From Brasenia schreberi (lineage: Eukaryota > Streptophyta > Magnoliopsida > Nymphaeales > Cabombaceae): DNA of 64,000 nucleotides. The notes under the pieces are model-generated. The model saw only the letters and a list, made by a program, of their open reading frames with translations, had not been told where the DNA came from and did no database searches. Of the stretch, positions 30,240-42,328 are shown in pieces. Numbering within the stretch: position 1 is the first letter of the stretch; each line of letters begins with the position of its first letter. The stretch spans positions 7,010,001 through 7,074,000 of the forward strand of contig JAYKKT010000076.1 of the NCBI GenBank assembly GCA_036023115.1, written 5' to 3'. The position numbers and the translations under genes were made by a program.

Positions 30240-31150
30240 GAATATGCATGCACGTTTTCTTGTAATATAGTCAAAACAGTTTTAAGGTTTGCAATAAGAT
30301 AATGATTTAAATAGGACTTTCTTACCAGGAAAATACTTATAAAGTATCCAAATTTTGGATCCATCTAAGTATCCTTTCTTGGGTGTTGACATTAAGATAT
30401 GCATTAACTTTAATTAACTTTTTCTCATCCAATGTGTACTTATGCAAAATCAAACAAAACAATGACAATATTTACAAACCAGTCCCTAGATTATATCATA
30501 ATGTATAACTCAATAATATTTTTCACATAAATTAATGCACATCATAAATTGAGACAAATATCTAGTACAACAAAAAATAAATTGAGATTGATGTTAGAAA
30601 ATATACTATTAAAGCTATTCATGTGTTGCAATGTCAAATAAAATATTTGACAACTAAGAAGGAGAACCTCTTCATGATATTAAAATGATATTAAAAGGTC
30701 TAGAGAAAACTTATGATATCATATGCACAAACACAAATATGAGATATACAAAACTCTTTTTTCTTGACTTTCCAAAATTACCCTTAATAAAATAAAAATT
30801 TACCATGCTACCCTTCACTATATGAATGCACTCTCTCTCCCTCTCTACGAACCACTAGCTATTCCCTCCACAACCTTCCATCATCCATTCATGGTCACAC
30901 ATGACAATACTCCAGTGACTAACCTACAACCAAGTAGTCATATTTGCCAAAAGTAAAGATGAAAAAGAAAAAAGAGAAGAAGAACAAAAGAAGGAAAGAA
31001 CAAAAAGAAGAGAACAAAGAAGTTGATTCAAACAACATTTCCTTGATTCAAAGAGTGCTTCGTTGATTTTTACAAGTATGTCATTCATTTGATTTATTTT
31101 TTTTATGTTTTCTTAATTATTAGTTTTGATTTAATCAAAATCCCGATCAT
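30240..31150. other. AT-rich intergenic DNA
   Basis: No coding or structural feature was recognised apart from A/T runs and a purine-rich GAAGAAGAA stretch at 30960-31020. Confidence 0.4.
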
Positions 31151-31345
31151 AAAGAGATTGGGACTGATGATCTAAGAGACGCCTGACACAAGTGTGTCTA
31201 TCTCTAGGTATAAAATGTGGCTCAATTGCGGGTCATCTCTCGTTTGAAAGAGACGCAACCAAGGCGCATCTCACAATTGAGAGATGCGACTCAACGGCAA
31301 CTCTCCTTGGAGAGACGCATCTCGGTTATGTCTCCACCTGAAAAC
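31150..31345. repeat. AGAGACGC/GAGATGCG inverted-repeat cluster
   Basis: The motifs AGAGACGC, GCGCATCTC, GAGAGATGCG, GAGAGACGCATCTC recur on both strands within about 200 bp. This looks like a subterminal repeat array of a small DNA transposon. No terminal repeats or TSD were confirmed. Confidence 0.45.
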
Positions 31346-31789
31346 CTGATGAGTCAATCCTTCGACTCAAAATTATGAAACATTTACTAAAACAAAAAAA
31401 TCAAAAAATATTTAGAAGAATCAACCTCATACAACGTCTTCTTCTTGATTCTTCCTCTTCTTCTTTCACTTTCATGTTTTCTTTTTCATTTTTCTCCAAC
31501 AAGATTCGTTAGATTATATTCATGTATTATCTGATCATGAGAAATCAATAATCGCCCAAAACAAATGAATTGCCCATCACGGAAGTAAAGAGGAGGAAAT
31601 ACTAGCATTGGATGTGGCAAGGAAAGAGAAAATGCTTGAGATAATTTTAATATTTTTTGAAAATAGGGCATGCCAATAGTAAAAGGAGTGTTTGTAAATA
31701 GTAACCTCCTTACGACATTGATATTCCGAACTTTGGAGAAGAAAGGACAAAGGAGTACCAAATTTTAGATAAACATGATTGCATTAGGG

Positions 31790-32420
31790 TTGACACTGTT
31801 TCCATCTCTTTACTTTAGCTATGGAAAAAGTAACAAAGCATATTCAAGACCAATCACCTTGGTGCACAATATTTGCAAATCCATTGTCTAAAAGATAAAA
31901 CAAGAAAAAGAACTAACAATAAACTTGAACTATAGAGATAAAATTGAGAAGTAAAGAGTTTTCGACTAAGAACATGGACTATACATTTCTTATCATAACT
32001 AAATTAAAAGTTACAGAAGTTAAAGTTGTAACTCTACGCCCCATAGCCAAATCATTTTAAGTACTTAGGATATGCCTTTTAAACTAGGAAGAACAGGTAA
32101 AGATGCCATATATATAATTAATGTAGGTTGGATCAAACCGTGAGACACCTTACTATTTTATGCCATAAGAAGTGCCATTAGAATTGAAAGCTGAATATTA
32201 TACAATAAGTATGAGCCGAAAAATGGTCTGTGGGCAATCAACCATCAACACGTGTAAAAGAAATCAGTGATAAAAGTAAAGAACAAAAGATACGATAAGT
32301 AATGAAATTATTAGAAAAAGAGTTAGTAAAGTGTCAATAGAAGATAAAATAAGAGAGAAATGTTTAAGGTGAAATGACATGGAAAGAAAGCTTCTAGAGT
32401 GCTAGAAGGAGACCATAGAC
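31790..32420 (+). pseudogene. Old RTE LINE fragment
   Basis: Although heavily mutated, it lines up in order with the 3' third of RTE R4: ACAAAGCATATTCAAGA, CACCTTGGTGCACAATATTTGCA (the FADD region), ATTGAAAGCTGAATATTAT, CTGTGGGCAATCAACCATCAACACGTG, GTCAATAGAAGATAAAATAAGAGAGAAATG. The 3' GTT tail is missing. It is much more diverged than R4-R7, indicating an older wave or another subfamily. Confidence 0.7.
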
Positions 32421-32750
32421 ATGATGTATGCTCAAGATCAAACTCAATGGCAATAGATAATCTGTGTAGGGCCGAAAAAAGTTTGACTTGGTTTTCGTTT
32501 ATACGAAGGAAGAAGAATGCGACAAAATCTGATTAGGGCTTGATATAAGTCTGATATATACGATAGATCTGAATACGAGCTAGATAACAAACAATAGGAA
32601 GGACCCGTTGAGATGGGAGTAAATGAGTTGAATGTTGAAAAGAATTTCTTTTCACCAACCAAATCATTTTCTCTACACAAACCCAAATAAAATCTAAACC
32701 AACATGATGATCCAAACCAATTGCATGTCAAAGCAACCAGATTAGCAGAG

Positions 32751-32760
32751 ACGGCGCCAA
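32751..32760 (-). other. Possible gypsy primer-binding site
   Basis: The minus strand reads TTGGCGCCGT, resembling the TGGCGCC-type PBS of Athila/Tat gypsy elements. It lies on the expected (right) side of the Tat relic at 28-30 kb, but no matching LTR was identified to its right, so the link is weak. Confidence 0.3.
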
Positions 32761-33121
32761 GTTTCTCCCTTCAAATTTAAATCCAATATACTACGCATAA
32801 GTGATGCCGACGATGGTCTTTGAGCATAGGCATCGTGCATTTGTAGTACAAAAGAACAGGAATACGGTCGACTCGAAACCAAAGCAGCTCTCATATAGAA
32901 CTTCAACACAGGAACCAATTTGGTTCCGGATTTGGGAAGATGTGCATCTTCAATAGGAGTCAGAGTTCCGTGTCAAATCTCGAGATTGACTGTGCAGACT
33001 CGAACTATGTTGGCCGTGGCGGAGTGGAAAAGGTTTGTACAATAACACTTATAAAGATTTATATTTTATCACATAATTATTATGTTTTAAGAAATAAATA
33101 GTGTATCATGCTTGTGTCTAC

Positions 33122-33432
33122 TAGACACGGTAGGTTTGGAATCAGTCCGGCAGCTTCAATCAGAACCGAACCGAAAACCAGGACAACCAGGTTCAGTTCT
33201 TATTTCACTTTTCATAAAATCGAAACAGAGCCAAAATAATAACCAGTGATTTAAAATTGTCAGATTAAGTATTTATTAAAATTAAAATTAAAATGTTTAG
33301 TTGGTTTCTAAACGATTTAATACTCAAATCTAAACCGTTCTAAAACTAACGGTTGTGAAACCGTAGTTGGAGAGCTGGCCAGTGCAGTTAAGGTTCGAGG
33401 TTCCGAAGTAATGGGAACCGGCAATGTCTACT
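33122..33432. mobile_element. GGTTC-rich hAT/MITE-like element upstream of AP5Z1
   Basis: About 300 bp with many GAACC/GGTTC motifs and an AT-rich centre. The direct repeat TGTCTACT occurs at 33115-33122 and 33425-33432, an 8-bp spacing typical of a hAT TSD. However, the right end reversed reads AGACATTGCCGGTTCC, which suggests the TGTCTA may be part of the terminal repeat. It lies about 185 bp upstream of the AP5Z1 start codon. Confidence 0.5.
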
Positions 33433-33616
33433 CATGCCTACTGCCGGGAACGCGCGCACAAACGCTCCGCTCTACCGTTTGGGTGCCAGGGTGATGTAGC
33501 CTAATGTGATTAGGGTCGTGGTTCGGTCCTGCCTCACGATCCGAATCTGATTCCTATACGGGCGGTTGATCTGAAGGCAACGGCTCCGCTCCCGCGAAAA
33601 CCATCGCGGGTCAGAA

Positions 33617-34163
33617 ATGGCGAAGCCGGGAGGTGGAGAAAGAGATTGGGACCAGCATCTCAGATCTCTCTCTCTAAGTTCTAGGGATTCGTCATCCTCT
33701 TCTGATCCTTCTCTTGATGCCTCGCTTCTTCAATCCGTACATCCTTGGCCCCAATTACTTCATTTCACTTCCATATATTTTTTGCTGTTATTTGTTCTCC
33801 TTTTCCTTTTCATTTGGCGATTCTAATGGAATTCATTTGTCGCTTTTGCTTTTTTTTTTTCCTTCTTTGGTTGGGTTGAAGGTTAAAATCTTGCATAAGA
33901 TGTGCAAGGATGAGAATTCAGGGGATTTGGTTGCTAGGGTTTATCCCCAAATCAACAAAATGTTCCACCGTTCGTTGTCGTCTCCGGCACAGGCTCCGTC
34001 TTCTCCAAATGGACTTCTTTTATTGGTAGTGTTGCCATTCCTTGGTTCACATTTAGTACCATGTGTTTCCTTATTTCTCTTTGTATATGTGGTGGTTGTG
34101 TCTGTATACATACATCTATATCTATATCTGTATATGCATACATGTATATACACACACACACAC

Positions 34164-34217
<54 letters not shown>

Positions 34218-37200
34218 GTGTGTGTGTATTTATATATTTATATCTATGTGTATACAAATATATAGAGAACGTGGTAAGTGCGGTTTTTAAAATTCAAATT
34301 TCAAAAGCATTTTTTCAGATAAATGCATCCGATGCTATTTGCTTTTTGACTTAACTGATCTTGCTGATCGGACAGTTGAAGTCTTTAAGAGATTAGATCA
34401 CGGATGAGCGTGTGCATGGAGCTCTCCATATATATATATATATATGCACATGTACATACAACATATATGTATATATATGTATGTATTTGTATATATAGTG
34501 ATAGTTCCTGCACACAGAGTTTCATGTGCACTGGGAGTGCACCACCCCATTGTGCAATCCTTGGCTCATAGAACTGCCTCCCACCACCCTCAGCCACCTT
34601 CCTCCAACTCCTCACCCATCCTGATATCAGTAACAGTCAAAATGGTGGCCACCATCATCACCACCACTATCACCTCCTCTTTCAAACATGATGTAAGTCT
34701 TATCTGTAGCTATGCAATACACTTACTGTTTTGCAGCTAGAATAGTATCTTCCCAAAATTTGTGAAATCCAGCCAATAAAAAGGTCTATGGTCCCGAAAT
34801 TCAAAATTAGTTTTCTCGAAAAATGCAACCCTGTCTATATGGATTGGTGATGTCGACAATTTTGGGTCATCCAATATGGGACATGTATCCATACTTACAG
34901 CAGGAAACCGCCCATCCTGTCATGGATGGGATGGGATGGAGGAAAGTGGAGGGTTGTGGTTAGATCGGAGAGGATGGCAAGCAATGTGGTGTGAAACAAA
35001 CTCATAACTCATAACTCCGCATGCAATAACACAGAGTAAATCTTATAGACATCTGTTCGGGAATGAATTATGGGTGTAATATCATCTACACGAGAACTGC
35101 AATATCATTTCTGTTATCTTTGTTCTTTCTATCTCCTTCATCAATAGTGTTTAACTTTTCGACTTTTGTTGTGTAAAAGGCCATTCTTCAATTTTTCCTT
35201 GATTTTGGAGACGTAGTTCTGCATGATCCTGATCCTAGCCTCAGGTCATTCTTCCGTGTATGTTTGAGCAGGTGAGACATTTTAGGATGTTTATCCTGGA
35301 TTTTGCATCGTCTTAATCTCTTTACACCAGTATCCATGTGTTTTTGTTCTTTTAAATAATGACCTCTCTGATTTTTTTTCCTGAGCTCTTGCTTGATGAT
35401 TGTTTCAAAATGGAGAAAGGATCTCATAAGAAATATTCAGACTAGAAATAATCTCCTATTTAAGATCCCCAAAGATGGATGATGAATAGTATGATCAGTG
35501 GCGTGTCATCTCATGTCTGTTTCAACTTGCTGCTTAGATTCTAACAATGTAACTTGAGGGTTAAGAGATAGTTGATGGGGAAGTCACAAGCTTCGGGAGG
35601 GAGGGAGGGAGGGGGAGAGGGACATACTCCTTGACTCTGCACCATATTGGAATTGAGATGTTAGGCTACATACTTTTATTCACTGACTCGATGCCCTTGG
35701 TCTTTGAGGTCCTACAAACCTCCACTAATTAGGAAACCCAATTTATCCAAAGGACAGTGGCATTTATAATAAAGATGCAACAAAATACATGTAAACTTTG
35801 CAACAGACATTTCTGACAAGCAAGTTTTTGATAATTTTTAAATCATTAATTTCATTTCACAATGAGCATCGTGTTCATGTTTGCAGAAGACATTTTTCAT
35901 GTTCTCTGTTACAACAACAACAACTAAGCCTTTTCCCATACTAAACGGGGTCGGCTACATGGATTCTTTGTTTCCACAGATTCCTATCGTGTGCCATGTT
36001 AGCAGCTAACTCACAATAAGCTAGATCATTCTTTATTGTTTCTTTCCAACACTTTTGTGGTCGTCCTCTACCTCTTTTAATACTTTCCAAATTTAGTTTT
36101 TCTAACCTTCTTACAGGTTCTTCTTTTGATCTTCTTTCTATATGTCCAAACCATCTTAAACGATATTCTCTCATTTTATCCTCTATTGGTACCACTCCTA
36201 ATTTGTTTCTAATAACCTCATTATGTATACGGTCTTTTCTTGTATGACACTTATCCATCTCAACATCTTCATTTCTGTCACAGACATCTTTTGTACATGT
36301 TGATGGTTAACTGCCCAACACTCATAACCATAAAACATGGCAGGCCTAATTGCTGCTCTGAAAAAATCTAATGGTACTTACTAATGCTATTCACTAAGGC
36401 ACAAGTATCACCCCCTATTCAATGTTCAGTTGTTCACCAATTATGTTGTGAGCATATGCGCTCACTCATTTTAAGACAGTTTGAACCTTTAATAGTCTTG
36501 GTTTTTCAGTGCAATGATAACCTCCAATGTTATGAGTGATACCTAGAATTGTAGCAGATTCACTAGAATAGAGAGGTGCACCAAATGTTATCTGTAATAA
36601 GGAGACAGCACCAGAATTGAAAGGTAAATGGAATAAGCAACAGCAAGCCAAGTCTTGGTAAAAGATGTCAATGGTAGAAACAAAAATGTTAAGGTGGATA
36701 TATAGTCAGATACGGAAAATCACACATAAACAGGCTATTAGAGAGAAATGGTATCGGTTAATGATAAAGTGAAAGAGGCATGCTTAAGTTTGTATGGACA
36801 TTGGGAGGGTGGCTGGTGTGATAAATTAGATAGTCAACACCTCAAAATGAGGCTGTAGAAGGCACCAAAGAGTTTTTGTGGGAGATACATGAAACACGAT
36901 CTTGCTTTTTTGGAGTTAAATGCTAATAGGGGACAAAATCGAGCCACCTACATACATGTAGATCCTCTTTAAAGTCAAATGTACCTTCCTCCAAACAATA
37001 TTGGATGCTATTTTCGTGGAATGAGGGCATATACAAGAAGAAGGCAATGATATCTTTATTCATTTGAGCTAACACTGTAATACGTAGCCCTATTAGGCAG
37101 GGGAATTGCCTAGGACAGGTGGTGGTGGTGGGTGGGTGGGAGGGGTTGTTGAGCAGGGCCTGGCCTCCCAAAATCTTTCAAAGATCCCTATATGGTCACC

Positions 37201-38190
37201 CCATCTATGGAGATATACATTTAGGGCTGGTCTGCCACAAGACAAGGTTGAGCAATGATATGCGTACAAAAAAGTCTCCCTCACCGCAAATTATCTAGAT
37301 ATGCTACTGCACTTAAGTAATTAACTTTTTGGTTAGACTGATAGAAACTGGACAAGCATGAACAGATAGAGTTGACAAAAAATTATAGTTACATGTTATA
37401 GACATTGCATAAATTGAGGGGAAAGTTCCTGAAAGGACTAAGATACAAGTAATATGCATACATTAAAGTACATGACAATAAAAAATGGCAGTAGTGCCCG
37501 TAGGTGCATTACTCTTTTGTTTTCACAATCTCAGCCAAGCTATATGTTGGTTATTATCATGGCACGGTGGTCAAAGTTATTTGATGAACTTTACAAGTAT
37601 GTCTACGTATCCTGTCCTTGGAGACACTTTTAAGGTGCAGGGTTACTTCCTTTTTACACAAGTTAGTGGAGGAAGGTGCTGGTTGTAAGCTAGAATATGA
37701 CTAAGAAACAACTCATTACACTTTTTTAATGTAAGATTATTATACACTTTATCCATTGCATAATCATGTTGCATACATTCAGACAGGTTTACTTGTTCTC
37801 ATTGGGAGAAGCATACAAGTACAAACATAATTCACACATAGTTGTCCAGTTATTCCATCACCAAGTGTGCAAGTCTGATCAATTACAAGAATTTGAACTT
37901 GTGGTGGTAAAGATTTTGGGGAGTGTTCTTGCTACTTCTATATTGGTTTTCTGCCTTGTTAAATGTTTTTACGGCTTATAGGTTTTCAATTTCTGTCCAT
38001 CGAAAAAAATGAATTTTCTTTGATCTATGATCTCTTCAATAATTTAATCAGACTCCAAGGAAACTGAGTGTAACGTCTTCTAAAATTTCTCAGGCAATTT
38101 GCAGATCCTATTGTTGCTGAAGCAACACTTGATTTCCTTATTTTTAACAAGGCAAAGCTTTCGGGTTCATTTCCAAACATTCTACCACAG
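33617..38190 (+). CDS. AP5Z1: AP-5 complex subunit zeta-1, first four exons
   Basis: Subunit of the AP-5 adaptor complex, which acts on late endosomes. Four exons with clean GT-AG borders: 33617-33736, 33882-34025, 35180-35271 and 38094-38190, phases fitting, giving 151 residues. Key text: RDWDQHLRSLSLSSRDS, CKDENSGDLVARVYPQINK, ILQFFLDFGDVVLHDPDPSLRSFFRVCLSRQFADP, VAEATLDFLIFNK. This matches my recollection of the plant AP5Z1 N-terminus. The full protein has well over 500 residues, and the fourth exon ends at LPQ with a good GTATCT donor, so further exons should follow. None was found up to 64000. Intron 2 holds TA microsatellites; intron 3 holds an RTE copy and G-rich motifs. The 5' side, 33440-33616, is G/C-rich and promoter-like. 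No internal lesion was seen. Confidence 0.8.
34080..34262. repeat. Palindromic CA/TA/TG microsatellite in AP5Z1 intron 2
   Basis: An (AC)n run leads through AGATA into a long (TA)n core and out through TATCT into a (GT)n run, so the whole locus is a near-perfect inverted repeat that could form a long hairpin. A second, shorter (TA)n tract lies at 34428-34446. Apparent ORFs through it are artefacts. Confidence 0.9.
35595..35615 (+). other. G-quadruplex motif
   Basis: Five consecutive G-runs of at least three separated by single A residues (GGGA repeats) lie in AP5Z1 intron 3 on the sense strand, meeting the standard G3N1-7 rule. Confidence 0.7.
35911..36385 (-). pseudogene. RTE LINE copy R2, 5'-truncated
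   Basis: The 3' end of the RTE in minus orientation: a CAACAACAAC tail, the conserved CGGGGTCGGCTACATGG end, then 105 codons of the C-terminal RTE domain ([43 protein letters not shown]). Upstream similarity fades at about 36366-36385. It lies inside AP5Z1 intron 3. Confidence 0.85.
36655..36890 (+). pseudogene. Old RTE LINE fragment
   Basis: The order of words matches the RTE C-terminal region (GATGTCAATGG-AGAAA, AAATGTTAAGGTGGAT, GGCTATTAGAGAG, TTTGTATGGACATT), but with many substitutions. It is diverged to a degree similar to the fragment at 31.8-32.4 kb. Confidence 0.5.
37130..37145 (+). other. G-quadruplex motif
   Basis: GGGTGGGTGGGAGGGG, four G-runs with single-base loops, is among the most stable known G4 arrangements. 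It is in AP5Z1 intron 3, sense strand. Confidence 0.75.
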
Positions 38191-39640
38191 GTATCTACTG
38201 ATTTCCCTTTTGAGGGGAACACATAACTGTACAAGATTGAACTGTTGAATTTGCTTACATTTGTTGGAACAGTTTGATTTGATTTCCGTGATCAATTTGT
38301 CTGGCTTGTTTAGTTTGCATCATTCAGATAAGTATTTGGAAGGCGCAAATTTATAGCATGACATTCTTTTTGATTCTGGTCATTTTGATGTAATTGAATT
38401 ATACATTCTACTTGCTGATACTAGATCTATTCAATGTAAACCATATTACATCAAACAGGTAGTTGATTTCATAAATGGCCGGAAAATTTTGATTATCAGT
38501 AAATTATTACTTTTATGTTTGTTGATATAATCTTTTGTTACCACAAAATACCATTTGTTGGTGTCAACATTCAGGGCCGATCAATATGAACTTTTGGTGA
38601 TCATTGTATTGTCGCAGATTCCTTGAAGTGTCAACCGTTGACAAAGACCAATCTGTCATATCTTATAGGCTCTAGAGGATCAGGGAAACATGGAAGTGGT
38701 TCTTCTATCATATATAACCATGCTTAGAAGATCATACTATTAAGAATACTAACTCTTTGAACAGTGAAGTGACATATCCAAGTGCATCAGTCATGTGTGG
38801 AAGTCCTGGTTTTGGCAGGTACTTCCAAATGATGGAAATCCTCGATTTATGATTGTCTGGCATTTGCTAACCATCTCCCATCCAGTTTGTTAACAGTAAG
38901 CTTAATCACCCACACAAGTGTTCATAGCACCCTACATTAATGCAAATTTCTCTTATTTATAGTATCATTACTTATTTAAATAAATATCCTCATTATTAGT
39001 TTGATTTTTCATTTAATTAAGATATTACGAGTAAGTAGACAAATACCCCATAAATACAATTTCATTAAAATTAAATTCTAAAATTTAAAATTCAATTCTC
39101 ATTTCAAATAAAAAATTCAAAGTCTTATGAGTCACCATTCATACTCCTATGCATTTTTGTGAATCTTGATTCTCAATCAACAAAAACATCTCTTGAACAC
39201 ATGTGAAAGTGAAACCAATATTTAAGTATCATACAACATCATATAATCTATTATAGTATGAGATATCAGTGCATATTACTCTGTAATATGGGATATAACC
39301 TGGATTTTACAATCACCACATCTTTTATGTTTTTCTGAAAACAAAGTGACATGTGGTTTAAATGGCCAAAATAGAGCAATGTTCATCTTCGCATATTCTT
39401 TCTCAACCTAACTCTTCTCAAATAGAGATTTTTAGTGTTTTCCTCATAAAATTATCCCAAAAGATTGGGTACTGAAATCCATGCATCCTTTGAGCTCGAA
39501 CTTTTTTTTTGACATTCTACGATAAATTCACTAGAACGTATAGGACTTTTGTGAAGTTTGAGATTTCTCACCTACTCAAACCTTTTTGTTTATGTGCTTG
39601 ACTTATAAATCTCCATAAAATTAGGTTACTTTATGATATA
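38191..39640. other. Presumed AP5Z1 intron 4, proximal part
   Basis: AT-rich, with no convincing exon. A stretch at 38619-38819 is flanked by CGCAG and GCAGGTACT and reads VDKDQSVISYR in one frame, but it has stops in all frames and does not match the expected next AP5Z1 residues. Confidence 0.4.
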
Positions 39641-41066
39641 TAACAACTAAGCCTTTTCTGGATTGGCTATATGGATTCTTTGTTTTCATGGAGCCCTATC
39701 ATGTGCCATGCTGGTAGTTAACTCAATATAAACTAGATCATTCTTTATTGTTTCTTTCCAATACTTTTGTGGTCGCCGTCTTCCTCTTTTAACATTTTCA
39801 CAATCTAGTTTTTCATATCTTCTTACAGGAGCATCCTTTGGTCGCCTTTCAAACTATCTTAAACGATTTCCCCCCATTTTATCCTATCCCAATTTGTTTC
39901 TAATAACCTCATTAGGTATACGGCCTTTCCTTGTGTGACCACTCATCCATCTCAACATCTTCATTTCTGCTACGAACATATTTTGTACATGTTGATGATT
40001 AAATGCCCAACACTCAAAACTATAAAACATAGCAGGTCTATGTGATGTTTTGTACATCTTCCTTTGGTCGTCTGTCATTCCTTCGTGACCTCACACACCA
40101 TTGTACATGTCTCTTATAAGATTCATATATGTCAATGGGATACCTCTTTTCCAAGATTCTCTGAAGAACATCTATTGACACCCTATCGTAAGCCTTTCTA
40201 GATCAATAAATATCATTCTTCTTTTTTGCTCTAAAATATTCCATAATACGTCTCAACGGGTGAATCGCTTCAATAGTAGATCTGTTGAGCATGAATTCAA
40301 ATTGGTTCTCTGTTGTACTCGATACTTGTCTTAACCTATGTTCGATAATTCTTTCCCATAATTTCATAGTATGACTCATTAACTTGATATCTCAATAATT
40401 CGAACAATTCTGAATATCTCCCTTGTTCTTATATATGGGTATAAGTGTACTCGCTCTCCATTTCTCGAGCATCTTTTTGATTCTCAATATTTCATTAAAT
40501 AGTCTTGTTTGCCAAGTGAGCCTCATGTCTCTTAGGATTTTTCGTACTTTTATAAGAATATTGTCTCGTCCTAGAGATTTTCTAACCTTCGTACATTAAG
40601 AGCCTCTTCGACTTTATTCTTTTGAATACGTGGATAAATTTTTTATTTTATATACTTTTCTGATTTAGTTAACTCTCCTAAGCTAATATTATCATTTGTA
40701 TTTTCATTAAAAAGCTTATGTAAACATTTTAATATATTTTTGATATCATCATTCACCACTAGAATCTTTTCATCCTCATATTTGATGCATCTAACAAAAG
40801 TAAGATTCTTAGTTTTCTTATCTATAGCCTTAGCTATCCTAAAAATATCTCTTTCACCTTCTTTTGAGTTAAGCGTTATATATAAATCCTCCCAAATTTT
40901 AGCTTTTGCTTCACTAACAACTTTTTTCACTTTTTTCTTTACTTTCTTAGAAGTCTCTAAGTTTAAATAGCCTTTTTGACATAATGCAATTTATAACATG
41001 CCTTCTTTATCGTGATTTTATCTTTCACCACTTTACTTTACTACCAAGCTTTTTTTGTGCCAGTAC
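39641..41066 (-). pseudogene. RTE LINE R3, piece 1 (3' part)
   Basis: A degenerate RTE in minus orientation from the CAACAACTAAGCC tail at 39641 through the C-terminal domain, RT and the linker ([16 protein letters not shown] frame at 40930) to TTTTTTGTGCCAGTAC. The next bases of the LINE are found at 48860 onward, so LTR-A is inserted here. It has several frameshifts and internal losses and is clearly older than R4-R7. Confidence 0.85.
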
Positions 41067-41408
41067 TATTGGAAAACTGGTTGCGCAGCAGATAATCAAT
41101 AATAGAAAATATGAACATAAGATCAAGAGGAAAAGCACGAAGATCGGAGGAGGGGGCGGATCTCTAACGGAGGCCGTCCCCCTCTTTTTCTCTATTTCTT
41201 AATCACAATAACTTAAACCCTAATACAACCTATTAGTCCTTATATAAGGAGCTATAAAACATAAAATGACCAAAATACCCCTAGTACAAAAAATTACCAA
41301 AATGCCCTTATGACTTCGGACAATTACAATAATACCTAAAACATCAAATTTACTGTCCTAAGACATCAACCTTACTAAAAATGACCCTAAAACTCATATT
41401 CTTCAACA
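41067..41408 (-). repeat. LTR-A 3' LTR
   Basis: 342 bp, similar throughout to 46452-46668 plus 48714-48859. Its outer end has TATTGG where the other copy keeps TGTTGG. Confidence 0.85.
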
Positions 41409-41421
41409 CCCCCCTCAAGTT
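41409..41421 (-). other. LTR-A polypurine tract
   Basis: The minus strand reads AACTTGAGGGGGG just before the LTR start (with GTG at the junction), the typical plus-strand primer of plant copia elements. Confidence 0.7.
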
Positions 41422-42089
41422 GAGAGTGAGATACTTCGAACTCCAAACTTGCCAAAAAACTGGTTCTTTCTTCACCACACGTGCACGAGCGATCTCTTCG
41501 AGGCTTCTGTAAAATGACTTGAACAATTATCGGTTGCTGCCTCTCTTTTTCTTCTTTTTCATAAAGTGATTCGGCAGCTACACTTAAAAGTCATGCTTCT
41601 TCTATTCTTGAGAAAGCTGATCTTTTGTGATAAGAGGTACTACTCCACCATACATACTTCACGTGACTTTTTCTGCGCCCCTTCACATGGTGGCTGTAGC
41701 CGGTGTGTTGGTTGGGAATAAAGACATCTGCTTATACTAGTCGGTCTGCACCCCTTCACATGGTGACTGCAACCGCTTTTCCAGCCCTCCTGGCTGTTTA
41801 CTTCAGCAACTCAAGGTTTTAACTTTCATGCTTCTTGGTGATACCGCCACATTCCATATCATCAAATTCCTCTAGCCTCTTCTATGATTTGATTTGTCAT
41901 GCATGTGCATTGAAAAAGATTGATTTTCTGCATTCCATCTTTGCTTCTATTTTCATTTAGTTGTTTTTTCAATGAAGAAATCATCACTATTACTTCATAC
42001 CTTCTTCAATTTTTTTTTTCTCTGAATTTTTAGTCCTCTTGAGCATTTGAGCATATGTAGGTAAACATCTCTCTTAGGCATTTCATCGA

Positions 42090-42213
42090 ACACTTGATGT
42101 GCAGGTGAATATTTCTCTTGGACATTTCATCGAACACTTGTCCTGCAGAGTTGAAGTTTCTGTGATACATTTCATCAAACATTTTTTGAGCATCATTAAT
42201 CAGACCCACTTTT
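42090..42213 (-). pseudogene. Captured PPR gene fragment, distal part
   Basis: In minus orientation, continuing from 45570-45495 across the RTE R4 insertion, the frame reads LLDMYAKVGQ, then INDAQKMFDEMYHRN and GQVFDEMSKRN. These are the signatures of plant pentatricopeptide-repeat proteins (organelle RNA-binding factors). A third, frameshifted FDEM-like unit follows at 42060-42090, so the segment also contains short tandem duplications. It is a fragment of a few repeats without start or end, lying between the other captured gene and the polypurine tract of LTR-A. Confidence 0.75.
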
Positions 42214-42328
42214 AACTCCGCCCATGTAAGGGATCACCCTTGCATTGCCGGTCCCAAGCCCGGATAAAGGAGGAGGGTTGTGTTAGGCTTCCGACAGCCA
42301 GCGTAAAACTTCGTCGGATTTCTACAAC

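Noticed and set aside
33714..34354. Open frames of 97-183 codons over AP5Z1 intron 2 (plus and minus)
   Set aside because: They arise from the CA/TA microsatellite, which lacks stops; the translation is Tyr-Ile repeats and conflicts with the AP5Z1 splice structure.
38619..38819. Exon-like block after AP5Z1 exon 4
   Set aside because: It has AG and GT-like borders and the text VDKDQSVISYR, but stops in every frame and no match to the expected AP5Z1 continuation.
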